From the NCBI GenBank assembly GCA_028015205.1, contig CM051512.1, positions 23,467,139 through 23,531,138 on the forward strand: 64,000 bases of DNA, given 5' to 3'. The stretch comes from Mytilisepta virgata (lineage: Eukaryota; Mollusca; Bivalvia; Mytilida; Mytilidae). This document shows, piece by piece, positions 44,201-51,300 of the stretch. A program made the translations under genes and the position numbers. The notes under the pieces are model-generated. The model was given only the letters and a program-made list of their open reading frames with translations, ran no database searches and was not told the origin of the DNA. Position 1 is the stretch's first letter, and each line of letters begins with the position of its first letter.

Positions 44201-44510
44201 GAACTCCTGTATTGTCTTTCACAACATCACCAGGATACGAAACACTCAGAAGTTGACAAATGAAGCTTGTTTTGTAAAAATTGACGGCATTACAATCTGC
44301 ATTCATCATGCATTTTTTCACACACATTTTGGGACCCGTGTTGTCATATGCCAGAATGACATGGGAATCCATATATTTATTTTTCTTGTAGACTCCTGTC
44401 ACATTCAGAACTCTTGCTGCAAAAACTGAGCTATACGTAGCCCAAATTATAGTTAAGCTTAAACAATAATATTTTTTATACATTTTGGTAAAAAAGTTAA
44501 ATTTCAACAC
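14211..44510 (-). CDS. Secreted PAN-EGF protein gene, seven exons assembled by hand (about 312 aa to the in-frame TGA)
   Basis: Exons in order on the - strand are 44510-44172 (signal peptide, PAN), 26215-26128 (short Cys-rich module), 22391-22278, 19313-19209, 15174-15067 and 14861-14754 (one EGF domain each), then 14284-14211 up to a TGA inside a fifth EGF. Every donor and acceptor fits GT-AG. The PAN exon ends in phase 0, the Cys-rich exon goes from phase 0 to 1, and all EGF exons are phase 1-1, so the joined frame is open for 936 nt. The product would be exported and could act as a secreted or pericellular ligand-binding protein. No membrane segment was found, but further exons cannot be excluded. 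Introns reach about 18 kb. The closest relatives in the window are the PAN exons at 7390-7707 and 61001-61318. A DIRS-like retroelement begins about 0.6 kb upstream of the start codon. Confidence 0.75.
14754..14861 (-). CDS. EGF-domain exon 4 of the PAN-EGF gene
   Basis: The 108-nt phase 1-1 exon encodes TPCSPRPCNNGGTC followed by GYNCNCRKGYSGTTCE, a complete six-cysteine EGF domain. Acceptor CTGTTACAG, donor GTAAGA. The ORF shown by simple six-frame translation in this area (14697-15053) is in a wrong frame. Confidence 0.9.
15067..15174 (-). CDS. EGF-domain exon 3 of the PAN-EGF gene
   Basis: The 108-nt phase 1-1 exon encodes TPCTSQPCTNDGNC followed by FSCSCPHGYSGSTCE. Acceptor TTTTAG, donor GTGAGA. 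It has a full set of six cysteines. Confidence 0.9.
15175..15725. other. Intron sequence of the PAN-EGF gene
   Basis: AT-rich, no repeat with clear ends and no ORF of note. Confidence 0.4.
15726..16143 (+). mobile_element. 5'-truncated reverse-transcriptase element in a PAN-EGF intron
   Basis: The sequence starts abruptly inside the reverse-transcriptase C-terminal coding part (matching about 9609 onward), passes its stop codon and continues through the full tail to AGGTATATTTGTCC. Orientation is opposite to the host gene. It is well conserved with 9024-10014, so it is fairly recent. Confidence 0.85.
16144..17332. other. Intron sequence of the PAN-EGF gene
   Basis: No gene seen. It holds the TA microsatellite annotated separately. 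Confidence 0.4.
17208..17273. repeat. (TA)n microsatellite
   Basis: About 33 uninterrupted TA units over 66 bp; likely to be variable in length. Confidence 0.95.
17333..17420 (+). mobile_element. Possible tRNA-like SINE head, degraded
   Basis: AACTCAGTAGGTTGGTCGTC resembles a tRNA D-arm/box A, and GGTCCTAGCTATGAATCCCG a decayed box B at normal spacing. No acceptor stem or tail could be defined, so this is not a functional tRNA gene. Confidence 0.35.
17421..19208. other. Intron sequence of the PAN-EGF gene
   Basis: No exon with an EGF pattern was found on the - strand. A 16-bp perfect GC palindrome lies at 17767-17782. The + strand frame at 18268-18537 has no recognisable domain and is not called. 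Confidence 0.4.
19209..19313 (-). CDS. EGF-domain exon 2 of the PAN-EGF gene
   Basis: The 105-nt phase 1-1 exon encodes GTPCTESPCQNGTCEID followed by FVCNCHAGHYGTFCE. Acceptor ATTCTAG, donor GTATGT. Six cysteines are present. Confidence 0.9.
19314..22277. other. Intron sequence of the PAN-EGF gene
   Basis: No exon or complete mobile element was identified. Overlapping frames at 19656-19967 (- strand, 103 codons) and 19807-20118 (+ strand) are the longest; the - strand one has phrases (TGYVSVYGDRFEPTP, SIIINPSIKLS) that look protein-like and might be a remnant of an unknown element, but I do not recognise it. A short fragment of the reverse-transcriptase tail family lies at 22140-22205 (- strand). 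Confidence 0.35.
22278..22391 (-). CDS. EGF-domain exon 1 of the PAN-EGF gene
   Basis: The 114-nt phase 1-1 exon encodes TPCDNYQNDCQNGGEC followed by RYICKCQDGYYGEYCE. Acceptor CTCTTAG, donor GTAAGT. Six cysteines are present. Confidence 0.9.
22975..23990 (-). pseudogene. Decayed non-LTR retrotransposon fragment (endonuclease and linker)
   Basis: Read on the - strand from about 23960 the frame gives GGFGICIKSDIFILDHN, then KFERLWVLIRLNDI and a DIAYFSNDEVNKNERG segment, typical of an APE-type LINE endonuclease. Further on, another frame gives ELLKRHQDFWNINEDTNW and KFQKFCEFW, as in LINE linkers. Frameshifts and stops separate the parts. It lies inside a PAN-EGF intron in the same orientation as the gene. 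It differs in sequence from the LINE at 29.4-41.9 kb. Confidence 0.6.
24365..24545 (+). mobile_element. tRNA-derived SINE
   Basis: AGTGGTGTAGTGCACTGGAC (box A-like) and GTGAGTTCGAAACCCGC (box B, matching the GTTCGAA core) lie at tRNA spacing. A short body and a (TCTATA)-like simple tail (24515-24540) follow. Ends are approximate and no target duplication was found. Confidence 0.6.
24600..26127. other. Intron sequence of the PAN-EGF gene
   Basis: AT-rich, no exon or element recognised. Confidence 0.4.
26128..26215 (-). CDS. Short Cys-rich exon linking PAN to EGF domains
   Basis: The 88-nt exon starts in phase 0 and ends in phase 1. It encodes DTDACWPNGCPSGTVC followed by YVMYGNEAFCHEY, a small module with four cysteines and a half-EGF look. 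Acceptor TTCTGTCAG, donor GTGAGT. It matches the phase-0 end of the PAN exon at 44172. Confidence 0.8.
26379..26624. repeat. Tandem repeat, 25-28-bp unit
   Basis: About nine copies of a unit close to GTATTTCGTCATAATAAAG plus ATAAAAAAG, drifting in length by small indels. It lies 160 bp upstream of the Cys-rich exon, inside intron 1 of the PAN-EGF gene. Confidence 0.9.
26823..27107. repeat. Tandem repeat, about 75-bp unit, four diverged copies
   Basis: Recurring blocks are TTCATCCTT, CACAAAATTTA, TTATCC(C)T, AGTAAGATT and ATTCTTTATC. The copies are diverged, so the array is old. Confidence 0.7.
27108..29450. other. Intron sequence of the PAN-EGF gene
   Basis: No gene or element recognised. 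The frame at 28097-28330 has no recognisable domain. Confidence 0.4.
29487..30600 (+). pseudogene. LINE PHD finger and APE-type endonuclease, broken
   Basis: Near the start, CLMCDNNSDKMITCETC, then HYICS and, after a stop, CCMCS form a C-x2-C..C-x2-C..H-x2-C..C-x2-C arrangement typical of a PHD finger. Next, LNITHLKVCGIKSTLL, FTETKTDKFD and KNKPGGIVIIFKD are endonuclease motifs, and SIIGDMNARTV (about 30275-30305) corresponds to the GDFN motif of APE nucleases. Stops and frameshifts divide the frame. A PHD finger ahead of the endonuclease is known from some CR1-type elements. Confidence 0.7.
30690..31417 (+). pseudogene. LINE linker and start of reverse transcriptase
   Basis: The region encodes SCDHNAISKNNNLNKKVKW (end of the endonuclease) and a Lys-rich linker. 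It ends with ITEAENLEAIRNLKNNKTSG and LDNFLNEDL, the first conserved block of LINE reverse transcriptases. It is cut at exactly this point by the TTAA-flanked element. Confidence 0.65.
31418..33336. mobile_element. TTAA-flanked non-autonomous DNA element, 1.9 kb
   Basis: The ends are TTAAGGCCAAGGCGAAGTAA and TTACTTCGCCTTGACCTTAA, inverted copies with one mismatch or so, with a TTAA duplication outermost. No transposase ORF is present; the inside is AT-rich with poly-T and poly-C runs. The LINE frame reads on across the joined TTAA (NED L|KNAPPSPIRV), showing a clean insertion of the piggyBac type. A piece of the same family is at 43165-43465. Confidence 0.85.
33337..33799 (+). pseudogene. LINE reverse-transcriptase fragment (fingers)
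   Basis: The frame gives IRVLYRIFNLDLETGIIPE, ILKPVYKNKGDKMDPDNFRP and NNQAGFRKGHSTIDNIFVL, the classic early LINE reverse-transcriptase blocks. Several stops are present. It ends at the inserted 33800-34122 element. Confidence 0.75.
33800..34122 (-). mobile_element. 5'-truncated reverse-transcriptase element inside the LINE
   Basis: On the - strand this is the tail of the 9024-10014 family, nearly identical to it from the last coding codons to AGGTATATTTGTCC. The 74-80-codon frame seen here and at 9778-10002 follows the tail sequence. Confidence 0.85.
34160..35600. repeat. Insertion remnant with ATCGTGTAACGT-type short repeats
   Basis: Variants of ATCGTGTAACGT and CGTGTGGTTTG occur at 34175-34240, 34738-34752 and 35500-35570, on both sides of an AT-rich core that contains a MITE. 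The LINE frame stops before and resumes after this block (about 35595), so the block is foreign to the LINE. Element type is unknown. Confidence 0.4.
34262..34540. mobile_element. Decayed MITE related to 11786-12057
   Basis: The inner blocks GCTCGTTTAATTTTCATAAA, GTTGACATAAAT and GTTTCATTGGATATATA match the intact MITE, and the ends keep GGGTACCCAACAC and a diverged inverted partner. It is inserted within the previous block. Confidence 0.75.
35590..36149 (+). pseudogene. LINE reverse-transcriptase palm fragment
   Basis: After a degraded GVRQG-like block (CVSLGEN) the frame gives FSIFLNDLEAFC, ILYADDTVQ (catalytic YADD), LDVNVNKTKVMIFCKRK and FDATVEPILLY. The protein frame continues only by chance into the minisatellite of the inserted foldback element at 36150. 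Confidence 0.8.
36178..36720. repeat. 21-bp minisatellite, left arm (about 26 copies)
   Basis: The unit is close to CACAACATTATATGCAGTGCT. Because the unit length is a multiple of three and has no stop in several frames, it produces long repetitive frames on both strands (35620-36657, 36175-36873, 36197-36733) that are not genes. Confidence 0.95.
36953..37337. mobile_element. 385-bp element with long inverted repeats in the left arm
   Basis: The two ends are inverted copies for about 80 bp, beginning CAATCTAATTAAAAACCGAT and including CTCATCGCTCCCGTTTTCTG and GAGATCTAACGAAA. The right arm of the foldback element (about 40095) shows the uninterrupted sequence, so this is a later insertion with a short AATT-type target duplication. 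Confidence 0.85.
37437..37697. other. Interior of the foldback element, left part
   Basis: Holds a poly-C run (37517-37528). No ORF of note. Confidence 0.4.
37698..38410. mobile_element. TTAA-flanked MITE with GGGCATAC ends
   Basis: The ends read TTAAGGGCATAC and GTATGCCCTTAA, giving a 713-bp element with TTAA duplications and no ORF. A second MITE sits inside it (37995-38205). Confidence 0.75.
37995..38205. mobile_element. TA-flanked MITE nested in the TTAA MITE
   Basis: About 24-bp inverted ends start TACTGTAAATTCGGAAATTA, and the right end has one mismatch or so. The interior is rich in TTGCGAT/ATCGCAA motifs. A TA edge suggests a Tc1/mariner-type origin. Confidence 0.75.
38411..39837. 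other. Interior of the foldback element, right part
   Basis: No ORF with a recognisable domain. Short frames at 38966-39179 overlap each other and are not called. Confidence 0.4.
39838..40296 (-). pseudogene. SAM-like domain ORF in the right arm of the foldback element
   Basis: Residues about 40-100 (KFQMEQLLKSCNFGNLSETF, then EKITLDIICKLDRHAFYNLG, then HSDEMMKLRIACISYG) have the helix pattern of a SAM domain: Leu-rich start, a middle with I-T-L-D-I-I, an NLGV turn and a final K-L-R-I helix. The same frame, interrupted by the 385-bp element, is in the left arm (36830-36950, 37350-37440). It may be the 5' end of a host or transposon gene carried in both arms. The N-terminal acidic and Met-rich part translates a GATGAT-type repeat. 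Confidence 0.45.
40320..40565. repeat. 21-bp minisatellite, right arm (about 12 copies, inverted)
   Basis: Reverse-complement of the left-arm array, with the same 21-bp unit and fewer copies. Confidence 0.95.
40599..41329 (+). pseudogene. LINE C-terminal region
   Basis: The frame resumes with IWCYENILIFEQVHLNFCKR and KIRMLKYWCKLIND. Later it has RLCTLCKTNVGDKYHVLFEC, a C-x2-C..H-x4-C knuckle usual at LINE C-termini. It has stops at about 40700 and 40953. The ORF at 41040-41408 runs into the SINE by chance. Confidence 0.8.
41330..41680 (+). mobile_element. tRNA-derived SINE with perfect 9-bp target duplication
   Basis: The head has a tRNA-like box A region (GGTGGTCTCGTGGTAGCGTG) and a box B-like GGCCGGGTCAAACC. 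The body ends CCACTGGACGTTAAACAA followed by a CATC-repeat tail. TGCAGACGT flanks it at 41321-41329 and 41681-41689. Across the insert the LINE frame joins cleanly (FCHADV then YTHLAIFIRKMNEMF). Confidence 0.9.
41873..42601. other. Intron sequence of the PAN-EGF gene
   Basis: No gene or element recognised. Confidence 0.4.
42602..42755. mobile_element. Short foldback MITE
   Basis: Two inverted arms of about 58 bp, including CCTAACCAATGTAGGTAAGG and its reverse complement, are separated by about 40 bp. The transcript would fold into one hairpin. No ORF. Confidence 0.8.
42756..43164. other. Intron sequence of the PAN-EGF gene
   Basis: Nothing recognised. Confidence 0.4.
43165..43465. repeat. 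Fragment of the 31418-33336 TTAA element family
   Basis: Matches the right end of that element (GACGTTTTCCC..TATATCCTA, TTTCAAAGGGTTATA, AAATTAGAAAACT, GATACTTTCAATTA) at reduced identity. The terminal repeat is decayed. Confidence 0.7.
43466..44171. other. Intron 1 start region of the PAN-EGF gene
   Basis: A small repeat of about 31 bp (ACGAGAAGTAAG..CTCAACTCTGAAAAC) occurs two to three times at 43806-43877 and in part at 43949. A TGCATCAAAATTAGTATCAA motif at 44035-44060 is shared with 4745-4790. Confidence 0.45.
44172..44510 (-). CDS. First exon of the PAN-EGF gene: signal peptide and PAN/apple domain
   Basis: The exon encodes a signal peptide (best from the second Met: MYKKYYCLSLTIIWATYSSV, cleaved near FA|AR), then a PAN/apple-like domain with KNKYMDSHVILAYDNTGPKM, then CVKKCMMNADCNAVNFYK and CQLLSVS. 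It ends at NWTK followed by the donor GTATGT, in phase 0 (113 codons). The unspliced frame runs only three codons further. Upstream there is about 0.5 kb of AT-rich DNA before the DIRS-like element. Confidence 0.85.
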
Positions 44511-45059
44511 TATTTTTCACATATATTGTCAATTTCTAGGAGCAATCGCGGTTGCAAATATTTATAAAATTAAACTGACTATAATTGTCTCCATGTCGGT
44601 GTGCGTTCAATAACAGAACATTTTAGTATTCGTCAATAGATTTTCTGATCACAACTAATTATATTTGTCCATCATTATTTCTCAAATTACTTTTCTCTCT
44701 CTAATTAAAATGTTCAATACTCTTGATTTTTAAATTATTTTATTCTATATGAGATAATTAATATGCACGTATTGATATGCTAGATGTGTAACCCAAGATT
44801 GCATTGTGGAAGATTATAGCTTTTGGTTTAATCACGGTTTATAGAGAGGTCGAAAAACTCATACAATTTCAATATCATCCATCAATCGGTGACAGGATGC
44901 TGCGGTTAAATATGACAGACCCTTCCTTCGTGTTGGAAAACCTGGCTTTCTCAACAGTACCACATTATCATGAGTCACAACACCTACACGTAAAATTTTG
45001 TCTGATAGTCAGTCTTTAGTGCATTGCCGTCGAAGTCATATCATTTTCTTTTAGCAGTT
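44511..45059. other. Putative PAN-EGF promoter region
   Basis: AT-rich, no clear core promoter motif. The frame at 44804-45019 (+) has no recognised domain; it may belong to the 5' part of the neighbouring retroelement. Confidence 0.4.
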
Positions 45060-45100
45060 CTTAAAAATATATACATGGTAAGGATGTTAATCTTGCTACT

Positions 45101-45559
45101 TTGTTGATTCCGAATTTTGAAAGTCCGCGTTCGCATTCTGTCACTTCCGAAGGCGTGGATATCAATTTGGCTAGTAAACCGGATCCACGTTTGGATCGCC
45201 AACTTACAATTCAAGAGTTTATATTAGCATTCGGAAAATACAAGCGCGTTATGACCACAGCTTTTCCTGGTCGTAAATCCGAGTTAGATGCATACGAGGA
45301 AGATATCATAGAAATAAGTAATTTCTACGGACAAAAATTTTATGACTATCACAAGCTCTTTTCCGCTAAAGCAGCGACGTTATTACAAGATAAGCATATC
45401 AAAGTAGATTGGAGTAAACGTGACAGAGATTTGATATCGTTGATTGGTGCAGGCGAAGAAATAAATTTCTGTAAACTGTGCAACATGATTGATCATAGTA
45501 CCAAATTCTGTCCTCTACAGTTATCAGGAAAAAATCGAACCGAAGTCGCGCCGACATAA
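45101..45559 (+). pseudogene. Gag-like protein of the DIRS/Ngaro-like element, broken
   Basis: The frame contains RQLTIQEFILAFGKYKRVM and a zinc knuckle, CKLCNMIDHSTKFC (C-x2-C-x4-H-x4-C). After the stop, another frame near 45640-45765 adds a Cys/His-rich block (GCKHFGRCTFLHICLKC, SSDHGQHAC). The split shows frame loss. Confidence 0.7.
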
Positions 45560-45889
45560 ACAGGACAGTCTCTCCGTAACGTAAATCAGACGACGGATAA
45601 ATGAGGAAGAAACCGTTTCTTTCAGAATGGTAAAGAAATTTGTAATAATTTCAATACGCTTGATGGTTGCAAACATTTCGGCCGTTGCACTTTTCTGCAT
45701 ATTTGTTTAAAATGTGGTTCGTCCGATCACGGTCAGCACGCGTGCTCACAATCCACTACACAAACCGTTCCTGTTAAAAGTTCAATTCTCAAAAGTAACG
45801 TGGCTAATTCAGGCACTCTCACAGCGAAACGAAATCAAACTACCGAAAAATGACTATCAAAGTTCGATTTTCCGCAACAAGCCACCACA

Positions 45890-46804
45890 AATGTAACTGT
45901 CTTAGAATATGAGCTTAAAAATCATCCTGACAAAACTTTTGTGAGATATTTATGTGTCGGGTTACAATTCGGTTTTGATACTAAAATTTCACGAAATGAT
46001 TTACCTACACTCGAATGTAGGAACAATGTTTTTGCAAGATCACAGCCTGAAGTAGTAAGCGAGTTAATACAAAAGGAATGTGAAAATGGTTTTTTGTACG
46101 GTCCGTTCGAGTCATCTCCGTTTAGTAAGTACCGCGTGAGCCCTTTAGGGGTAGAAGAAGGAAAATATTCAAAGAAAAAACGACTCATAGATAGATGATG
46201 CGATAGATATTATCTTAAAATACGGCAGAAATTCTTCATTGTGTAAATTTGACATTAGCAATGCATTTAAAATTTGCCCAATACTACCGTCTCAATGCCA
46301 TTCTTTTGTGTTAAATGGAATTCTCAGTATTATTTTTATGTACGTTTAACCTTTGACTGTCCTTCTAGCTCTGTTATATTTGATTCACTTTTAAAAGCAA
46401 TTTGTTACATAGCAAAGAACAATTATAAGGTGAATAACATTCTCCACTTGTTAGATGCTTTTTTAACTATTGACCCGCCACACGCAGACGGTGAAAGATC
46501 TATGGCTTTAATGATGATGATATTTAAACGTTTGAACATTCCTATTGCTATGCATAAGACAGTCGGGCCTGTAACATGCCTTGAATATCTGGGTATTATA
46601 CTTGACACTCAAAAAATGGAAGCTCGTCTACCGCAGGAAAAAATAGACAGAATTTGTACTTTTATATCCAAACTTCACACGAGATGCACTTTTACAACTG
46701 TTGGGACATTTGAATTTCACGTCTCGAGTAAAATTGCCAGGACGATCTTTCGTTTCCTATTTAATCTACAACTGTTTCGGAACTACATCATTTTGTTCAT
46801 TTGA
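45890..46804 (+). pseudogene. Reverse transcriptase of the DIRS/Ngaro-like element, inactive
   Basis: Blocks in order are LKNHPDKTFVRYLCVGLQFG, GFLYGPFESSPF, RVSPLGVEEGK, KKKRLI, a gap, then KFDISNAFK (first catalytic Asp), a frameshift, and YLGIILDTQKMEARLPQEKI. The catalytic motif, LDDFL in family members, reads LLDAFLTID here, so one essential Asp is replaced by Ala. Frame changes occur near 46196 and 46310. Confidence 0.75.
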
Positions 46805-47364
46805 ACAAGGAATGCCGTATTGATTTGGAATTCTGGTTACGCTTTTTAAAGAATTGGAACGGTATAAATATCTTTTACAATTCATCTTTCATTTCTAATT
46901 TTGACATGGAATTGTTTACCGACGCATCGTCGACTCTAGGCTTTGGTGGATATTTTCGTGGAAAATGGTTTTATTCTTCCTGACCGAGCGAACTTAACAA
47001 TCTCACAGAAGATAATTTATCAATGACTTTTCTTGAGCTTTACCCTATTGTGGTAGCAGCTATTCTTTGGGGTTCTACATGGAAATCCGAGAAAATATTA
47101 TTTTGGTTCGATAATGCATCAACTGTTGAAATCATAAGAAAAGGCAGATCAAAATGTTTGTACATTATGAAACTTATGCGAAAATTGACTTGGTGTGCGT
47201 GTACTCATAATTTTTTCTATAGTGCTAAGTTTATCCCAGGGCACAGGAACAAAATTAGTGACTCTTTATCTCGATTTCAGATCCAGCGATTCAAACTTTT
47301 AGCACCGGAAGCAGAACTACATCCACATCCGTGTCCAGACAGCTCCAAAGTAATGTGGAGTTAA
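46801..47364 (+). pseudogene. RNase H domain of the DIRS/Ngaro-like element
   Basis: LFTDASSTLGFGGYF carries the first Asp, FLELYPIVVAA the Glu, FWFDNASTV an Asp and GHRNKISDSLSR the last Asp, so all four RNase H acids are present. A TGA at about 46981 and a frame join near 47023 interrupt the reading frame. Confidence 0.75.
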
Positions 47365-48335
47365 ATAATTTTGTTGAACAATTGTGGACATGCTCGTTAT
47401 CAAAGAGGACAAAAAGTGTTTATGAGACAGGGTATCCACATTATAGAAGATTTTTACTCCTAAACAATATTAATTTTGGAAATAATTTACCACCGGTATC
47501 AGAAGACATTCTAATTTTCTTTGTAACTCATTGTTATAAAGTTTGGAATTTCCATTACACGACTATTAAGTTGTATTTGTGCGGAATAAGATACCATTAT
47601 CTTAAAGCAAATTGTACTGATCCTTCAGAATTATATAATGGTAGTCCTCTCCCAAGACTTTCTTTAATGCTGAATTCGATAAAAAGGTCTCAAACAATCA
47701 CAAAGAAAGTAAGATTACCTATCACTTTCGACGTCCTTGAACAAATTGTACTTCGATTACGAAAAGGTGTCTTTTCTAGATATATAGACTTAATGTTATT
47801 AACAGCTTTTATAGTTTGTTTCTTTGGATTTATGCGGTGTGGAGAGATAACAGTTCAAAATGCATCTGATTTCGACCTTGCTGTCAATTTATGCATATCA
47901 GATATTAATTTGGTAAATGATATTGCTACTCTTACTTTAAAACAATCAAAGACTGATCCTTTCAGGAAAGGGATAAAGATTCAGTTACATAAAATAGAAA
48001 GCCCACTTTGTCCTTGTATTGCTTTACACAAATATTTGCAAATCAGAAAACAGTTACGACCTTATTGCACAGGGACAGACCCCTTATTTGTAACTGAAGA
48101 TAATATTGTTTTACAGAGACATTTTTTCATAAACAAAATAAGACATGTTCTTGACTTATGTGGGTTTGATTCTAAGCAGTATTCAGGACATTCTTTCAGG
48201 ATAGGTGCCGGAACAACAGCCGGTCAAGCAAAAATTGAAGATCATATGATTAAGACTTTAGGGAGTTGGTCTTCTGACTGTTATTGTACATACATTCGAA
48301 CGCAACCAACATCCATTAAATGTGCCCAGCAATAG
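47331..48335 (+). CDS. Tyrosine recombinase of the DIRS/Ngaro-like element, intact
   Basis: The 334-residue frame has the tyrosine-recombinase catalytic set: R169 in FMRCGEIT, a Lys in LKQSKTD (about 204-207), H287-S-F-R290 in GHSFRIGAG, W313 in LGSWSS and Tyr at 318 or 321. The N-terminal half (about 10-125) is the helical core-binding domain. This enzyme would integrate the circular cDNA by strand exchange. The ATG at 47331 overlaps the end of the RNase H frame and may be an arbitrary start if it is normally made as a fusion or by frameshift. Confidence 0.85.
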   Translation: MSRQLQSNVELNNFVEQLWTCSLSKRTKSVYETGYPHYRRFLLLNNINFGNNLPPVSEDILIFFVTHCYKVWNFHYTTIKLYLCGIRYHYLKANCTDPSELYNGSPLPRLSLMLNSIKRSQTITKKVRLPITFDVLEQIVLRLRKGVFSRYIDLMLLTAFIVCFFGFMRCGEITVQNASDFDLAVNLCISDINLVNDIATLTLKQSKTDPFRKGIKIQLHKIESPLCPCIALHKYLQIRKQLRPYCTGTDPLFVTEDNIVLQRHFFINKIRHVLDLCGFDSKQYSGHSFRIGAGTTAGQAKIEDHMIKTLGSWSSDCYCTYIRTQPTSIKCAQQ

Positions 48336-48340
48336 CTGGC

Positions 48341-51300
48341 TGACATCAAAAAAGTGTCTGAATAGTTCAATTCACGAAAGTTAATCGCTGCATGTTTGTA
48401 CATACCTATTTTTGAATTCCATCATTCTATGCTTATTTGTTGTATAACTTTTAGTTATAATTCAATTATTGTCGTTGATTTATTGAAGGTGATCCGGGGG
48501 GGGGGGGTCTTTTTTATACTTAGGGGTCACTCAGCTTTTAACCTGAGTTCTTGGACCTTTTTGAAATTTTCACTGGTCATCTTCTTTCATTTTTCCCAAG
48601 TATAATGAGTTTAGATTAAACTTCTCCAGCCTCAACTCAAGTAGATGTTCTACTATGACCGGCCTACCGTCACGCGGGGACTGCAGAACTAGCTACGCTT
48701 TTCTGTCTAGGTTGTGTTGACGGTAGTGGCGTGTCAGCAGATGTACTTTCAGCGAAATACTGGTTGCTGACAAATGTCCTGGAGTCAAAAATGTTTTCAA
48801 AATTATTTCGTTAGCTGAGTTGATCCCCTAGGGCCAAATTATTGTTTATCTTTTTATATATAATCATAATGATTTACCTTTAAATAAATATTATTAACTA
48901 TATGAATTTTTATTCACCTTATTGTCATAATATATATGCACTCTATGCACTAAAGACATTTTTCGTTTTCCCTGGTATAATGTTATCAACACTCTTATAG
49001 CTGGCACGTGCAAACCTTTAAACATGATTTACGACAGATGGTATGAACATCAACCTTTGAATTCTCTATATATAATCGTTTGTGAAATTATTGCTCATCG
49101 TTTTGTCATTTTATATTATACTCGCGGTCGTGTAAATTTCACAACCGGAGATATTTGAGAATTCATAAACATTTAATGATGATATAAGTTATCTAAACAG
49201 ATATATACTACAGGATTCACATAATAACATCGAGGTGGAACATAGAAATACTTGCTTTCTGTTTTGGGAGTTATTCTTTTATGCGCATGTAACATGTAGA
49301 ATTATGTATCTCACAGAGGGGACTTCAAGTATACAAAAATACCATACATGAATAATGCCACACCAACTTAACAACATTTGAAATTCGGACATATCTATAA
49401 TGAAAATTATTCGAGTGTTTCATCTTCAGTAAAATTGATGAAAGAGACACCTGTTATCGATATATAATGCTTAAATATTGTAGCACTTCACAGTGAAATA
49501 TTTGGCATAATGCTAAACTGGAGATAGCGTCTAATTTTATATAAGGTAATAAACAAGATATAACAGTTAAAAGTAATCACTCTTGACCGTCGGTGCTAGA
49601 TCGGCCTCTGTATGGGCATCGTAGCCTACAGGTTTTGGCATCTGCTTGCCAATAGTCTACTCATCTTTTGCATGTAACGCGGTTTTGTCCCTATGTGACG
49701 TACAAAGCTGCGTTTTCGATACTATCCTCTCAATTTTGTCTTGAAATTATGAACGTTGAATTAGTGCATGATGCCGCTGTATTAATGTCTCAGTTGGTGG
49801 CGGATGCAGTGGCTAATATTTCTTTTTGGTAAACTCGATGGTTTTGTCTATTCTGTATTGAATATGGAGCTTGCTGTCAGTTAACTTCGCGGTGGATATA
49901 TTGCCTACGTTTGTGTATTTTTAAGATATTTCAGTTGTGAATTGTGTTTCTGTGCAAATATTTTGACCGGTATCCGTGTGTATATTTATTTCTACATTGA
50001 CCTGAATTAGGTAAGAAGGTTCGCCAAAGACAATTTGGTTTTACCCACCGCACGATTTATGCGCCTGTCCCAAGTCAGGAAATTGTTGGGCAATGTTATA
50101 ACTGTTATCACAGTAAATCTTTATAACTGTATCGCACATGTCATGCATGCTCGTAAAAAAGGAAAAAATTAATTCCTTGATGTCATCATAGTGCAGACAA
50201 TTTCGTGTATATTTCATAATTTATAAGATTAAATTTAAAATCTAATCCAATGACATGTTGCAGCTCTATTCGCAATTTTAATATGAACGTTGGCACCGCC
50301 ATAAAACAAGCTTCGCATAATTTTCTCGCCAAGTGGAAACTTTCTGATTTGACCGTAAGCTCTTATCAGTAACGTCACAGCAATAACTACCATGGCTAAG
50401 TAAGCGCTTCATTTGCCAGACTGACTGATTGTGTTGTTAATCTTTTTTGTTTGTTTTGATTCCGTTTTGATTAAAAGCATTCTGTGTCAAAACCAATTGC
50501 TAAACGGAGGTTTGTTTGCAACATGAACAACATGGGACGAAAAGTATCAACCAGACCTCTGTAATTAAACAATGGAATTCTCTCTTGTGACATACATATA
50601 AGTATATATTAAAGTTTGCCCATCTGTGTTACATGTGTGTTGTTGATATATTCACTTGTTCAATCACTTCGTTTGTGGATTTCCTTTCAACGATTGTTGT
50701 GTTTGTGTATAATAATACGTTTGATTCTACTTTGCATGTCTGATCTGTAATCCGATAGAATGCAAAATTTATGAATTTTTTACACAAAAATGTTCTTGTA
50801 ATTGTTGGGCAGAAAGATAATAAACGAAAGGGAATGTTGGTTTGTGAACAATCATATAAAAGTTAGAGCACAAATCACAGATGAAACTTAAGGATGATCG
50901 CTGGTCTAATAGGAAATAAATAGGATTTTAAATAGGTTTTTTAGTTTGAGAGAACATATGAATAGTAAACAAATAAGCAAGAAAAAAATATAGGTTCATG
51001 TGCTCATTTTAGAGCTATAAAGCCTTGAAAATTTGCAGGAAATAGGTTTTCTCTGGATTTTTCATTGTCTTTGCACTGGCAACTTCTTCTCTCAAAAGCG
51101 TATGAAAAAATAAAAAGGATTTCATAAATTTTTGTCAAATACTATTTTAAGGTATATATGATTAAATTATAAAAGAAAAAGTGGGGGTTCATGGGAAAAA
51201 AAATAATGTTTAAGAAATGGATAAAACCCGAGGATTCCGAAAATCTGACAAAAAGACCAAAACATGATCAGCGAGCATCCTTAAAAATTAAACCATGGAG

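Larger units (their letters stand above)
45060..48340 (+). mobile_element. DIRS/Ngaro-like tyrosine-recombinase retrotransposon
   Basis: Gag-like ORF, reverse transcriptase, RNase H and tyrosine recombinase follow each other on the + strand. No methyltransferase domain was seen, which would fit Ngaro better than DIRS proper. Terminal repeats could not be defined. Gag and reverse transcriptase are broken by frameshifts and small deletions, while the recombinase frame is intact. It lies within 0.6 kb upstream of the PAN-EGF start codon, in the opposite orientation. Confidence 0.85.
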
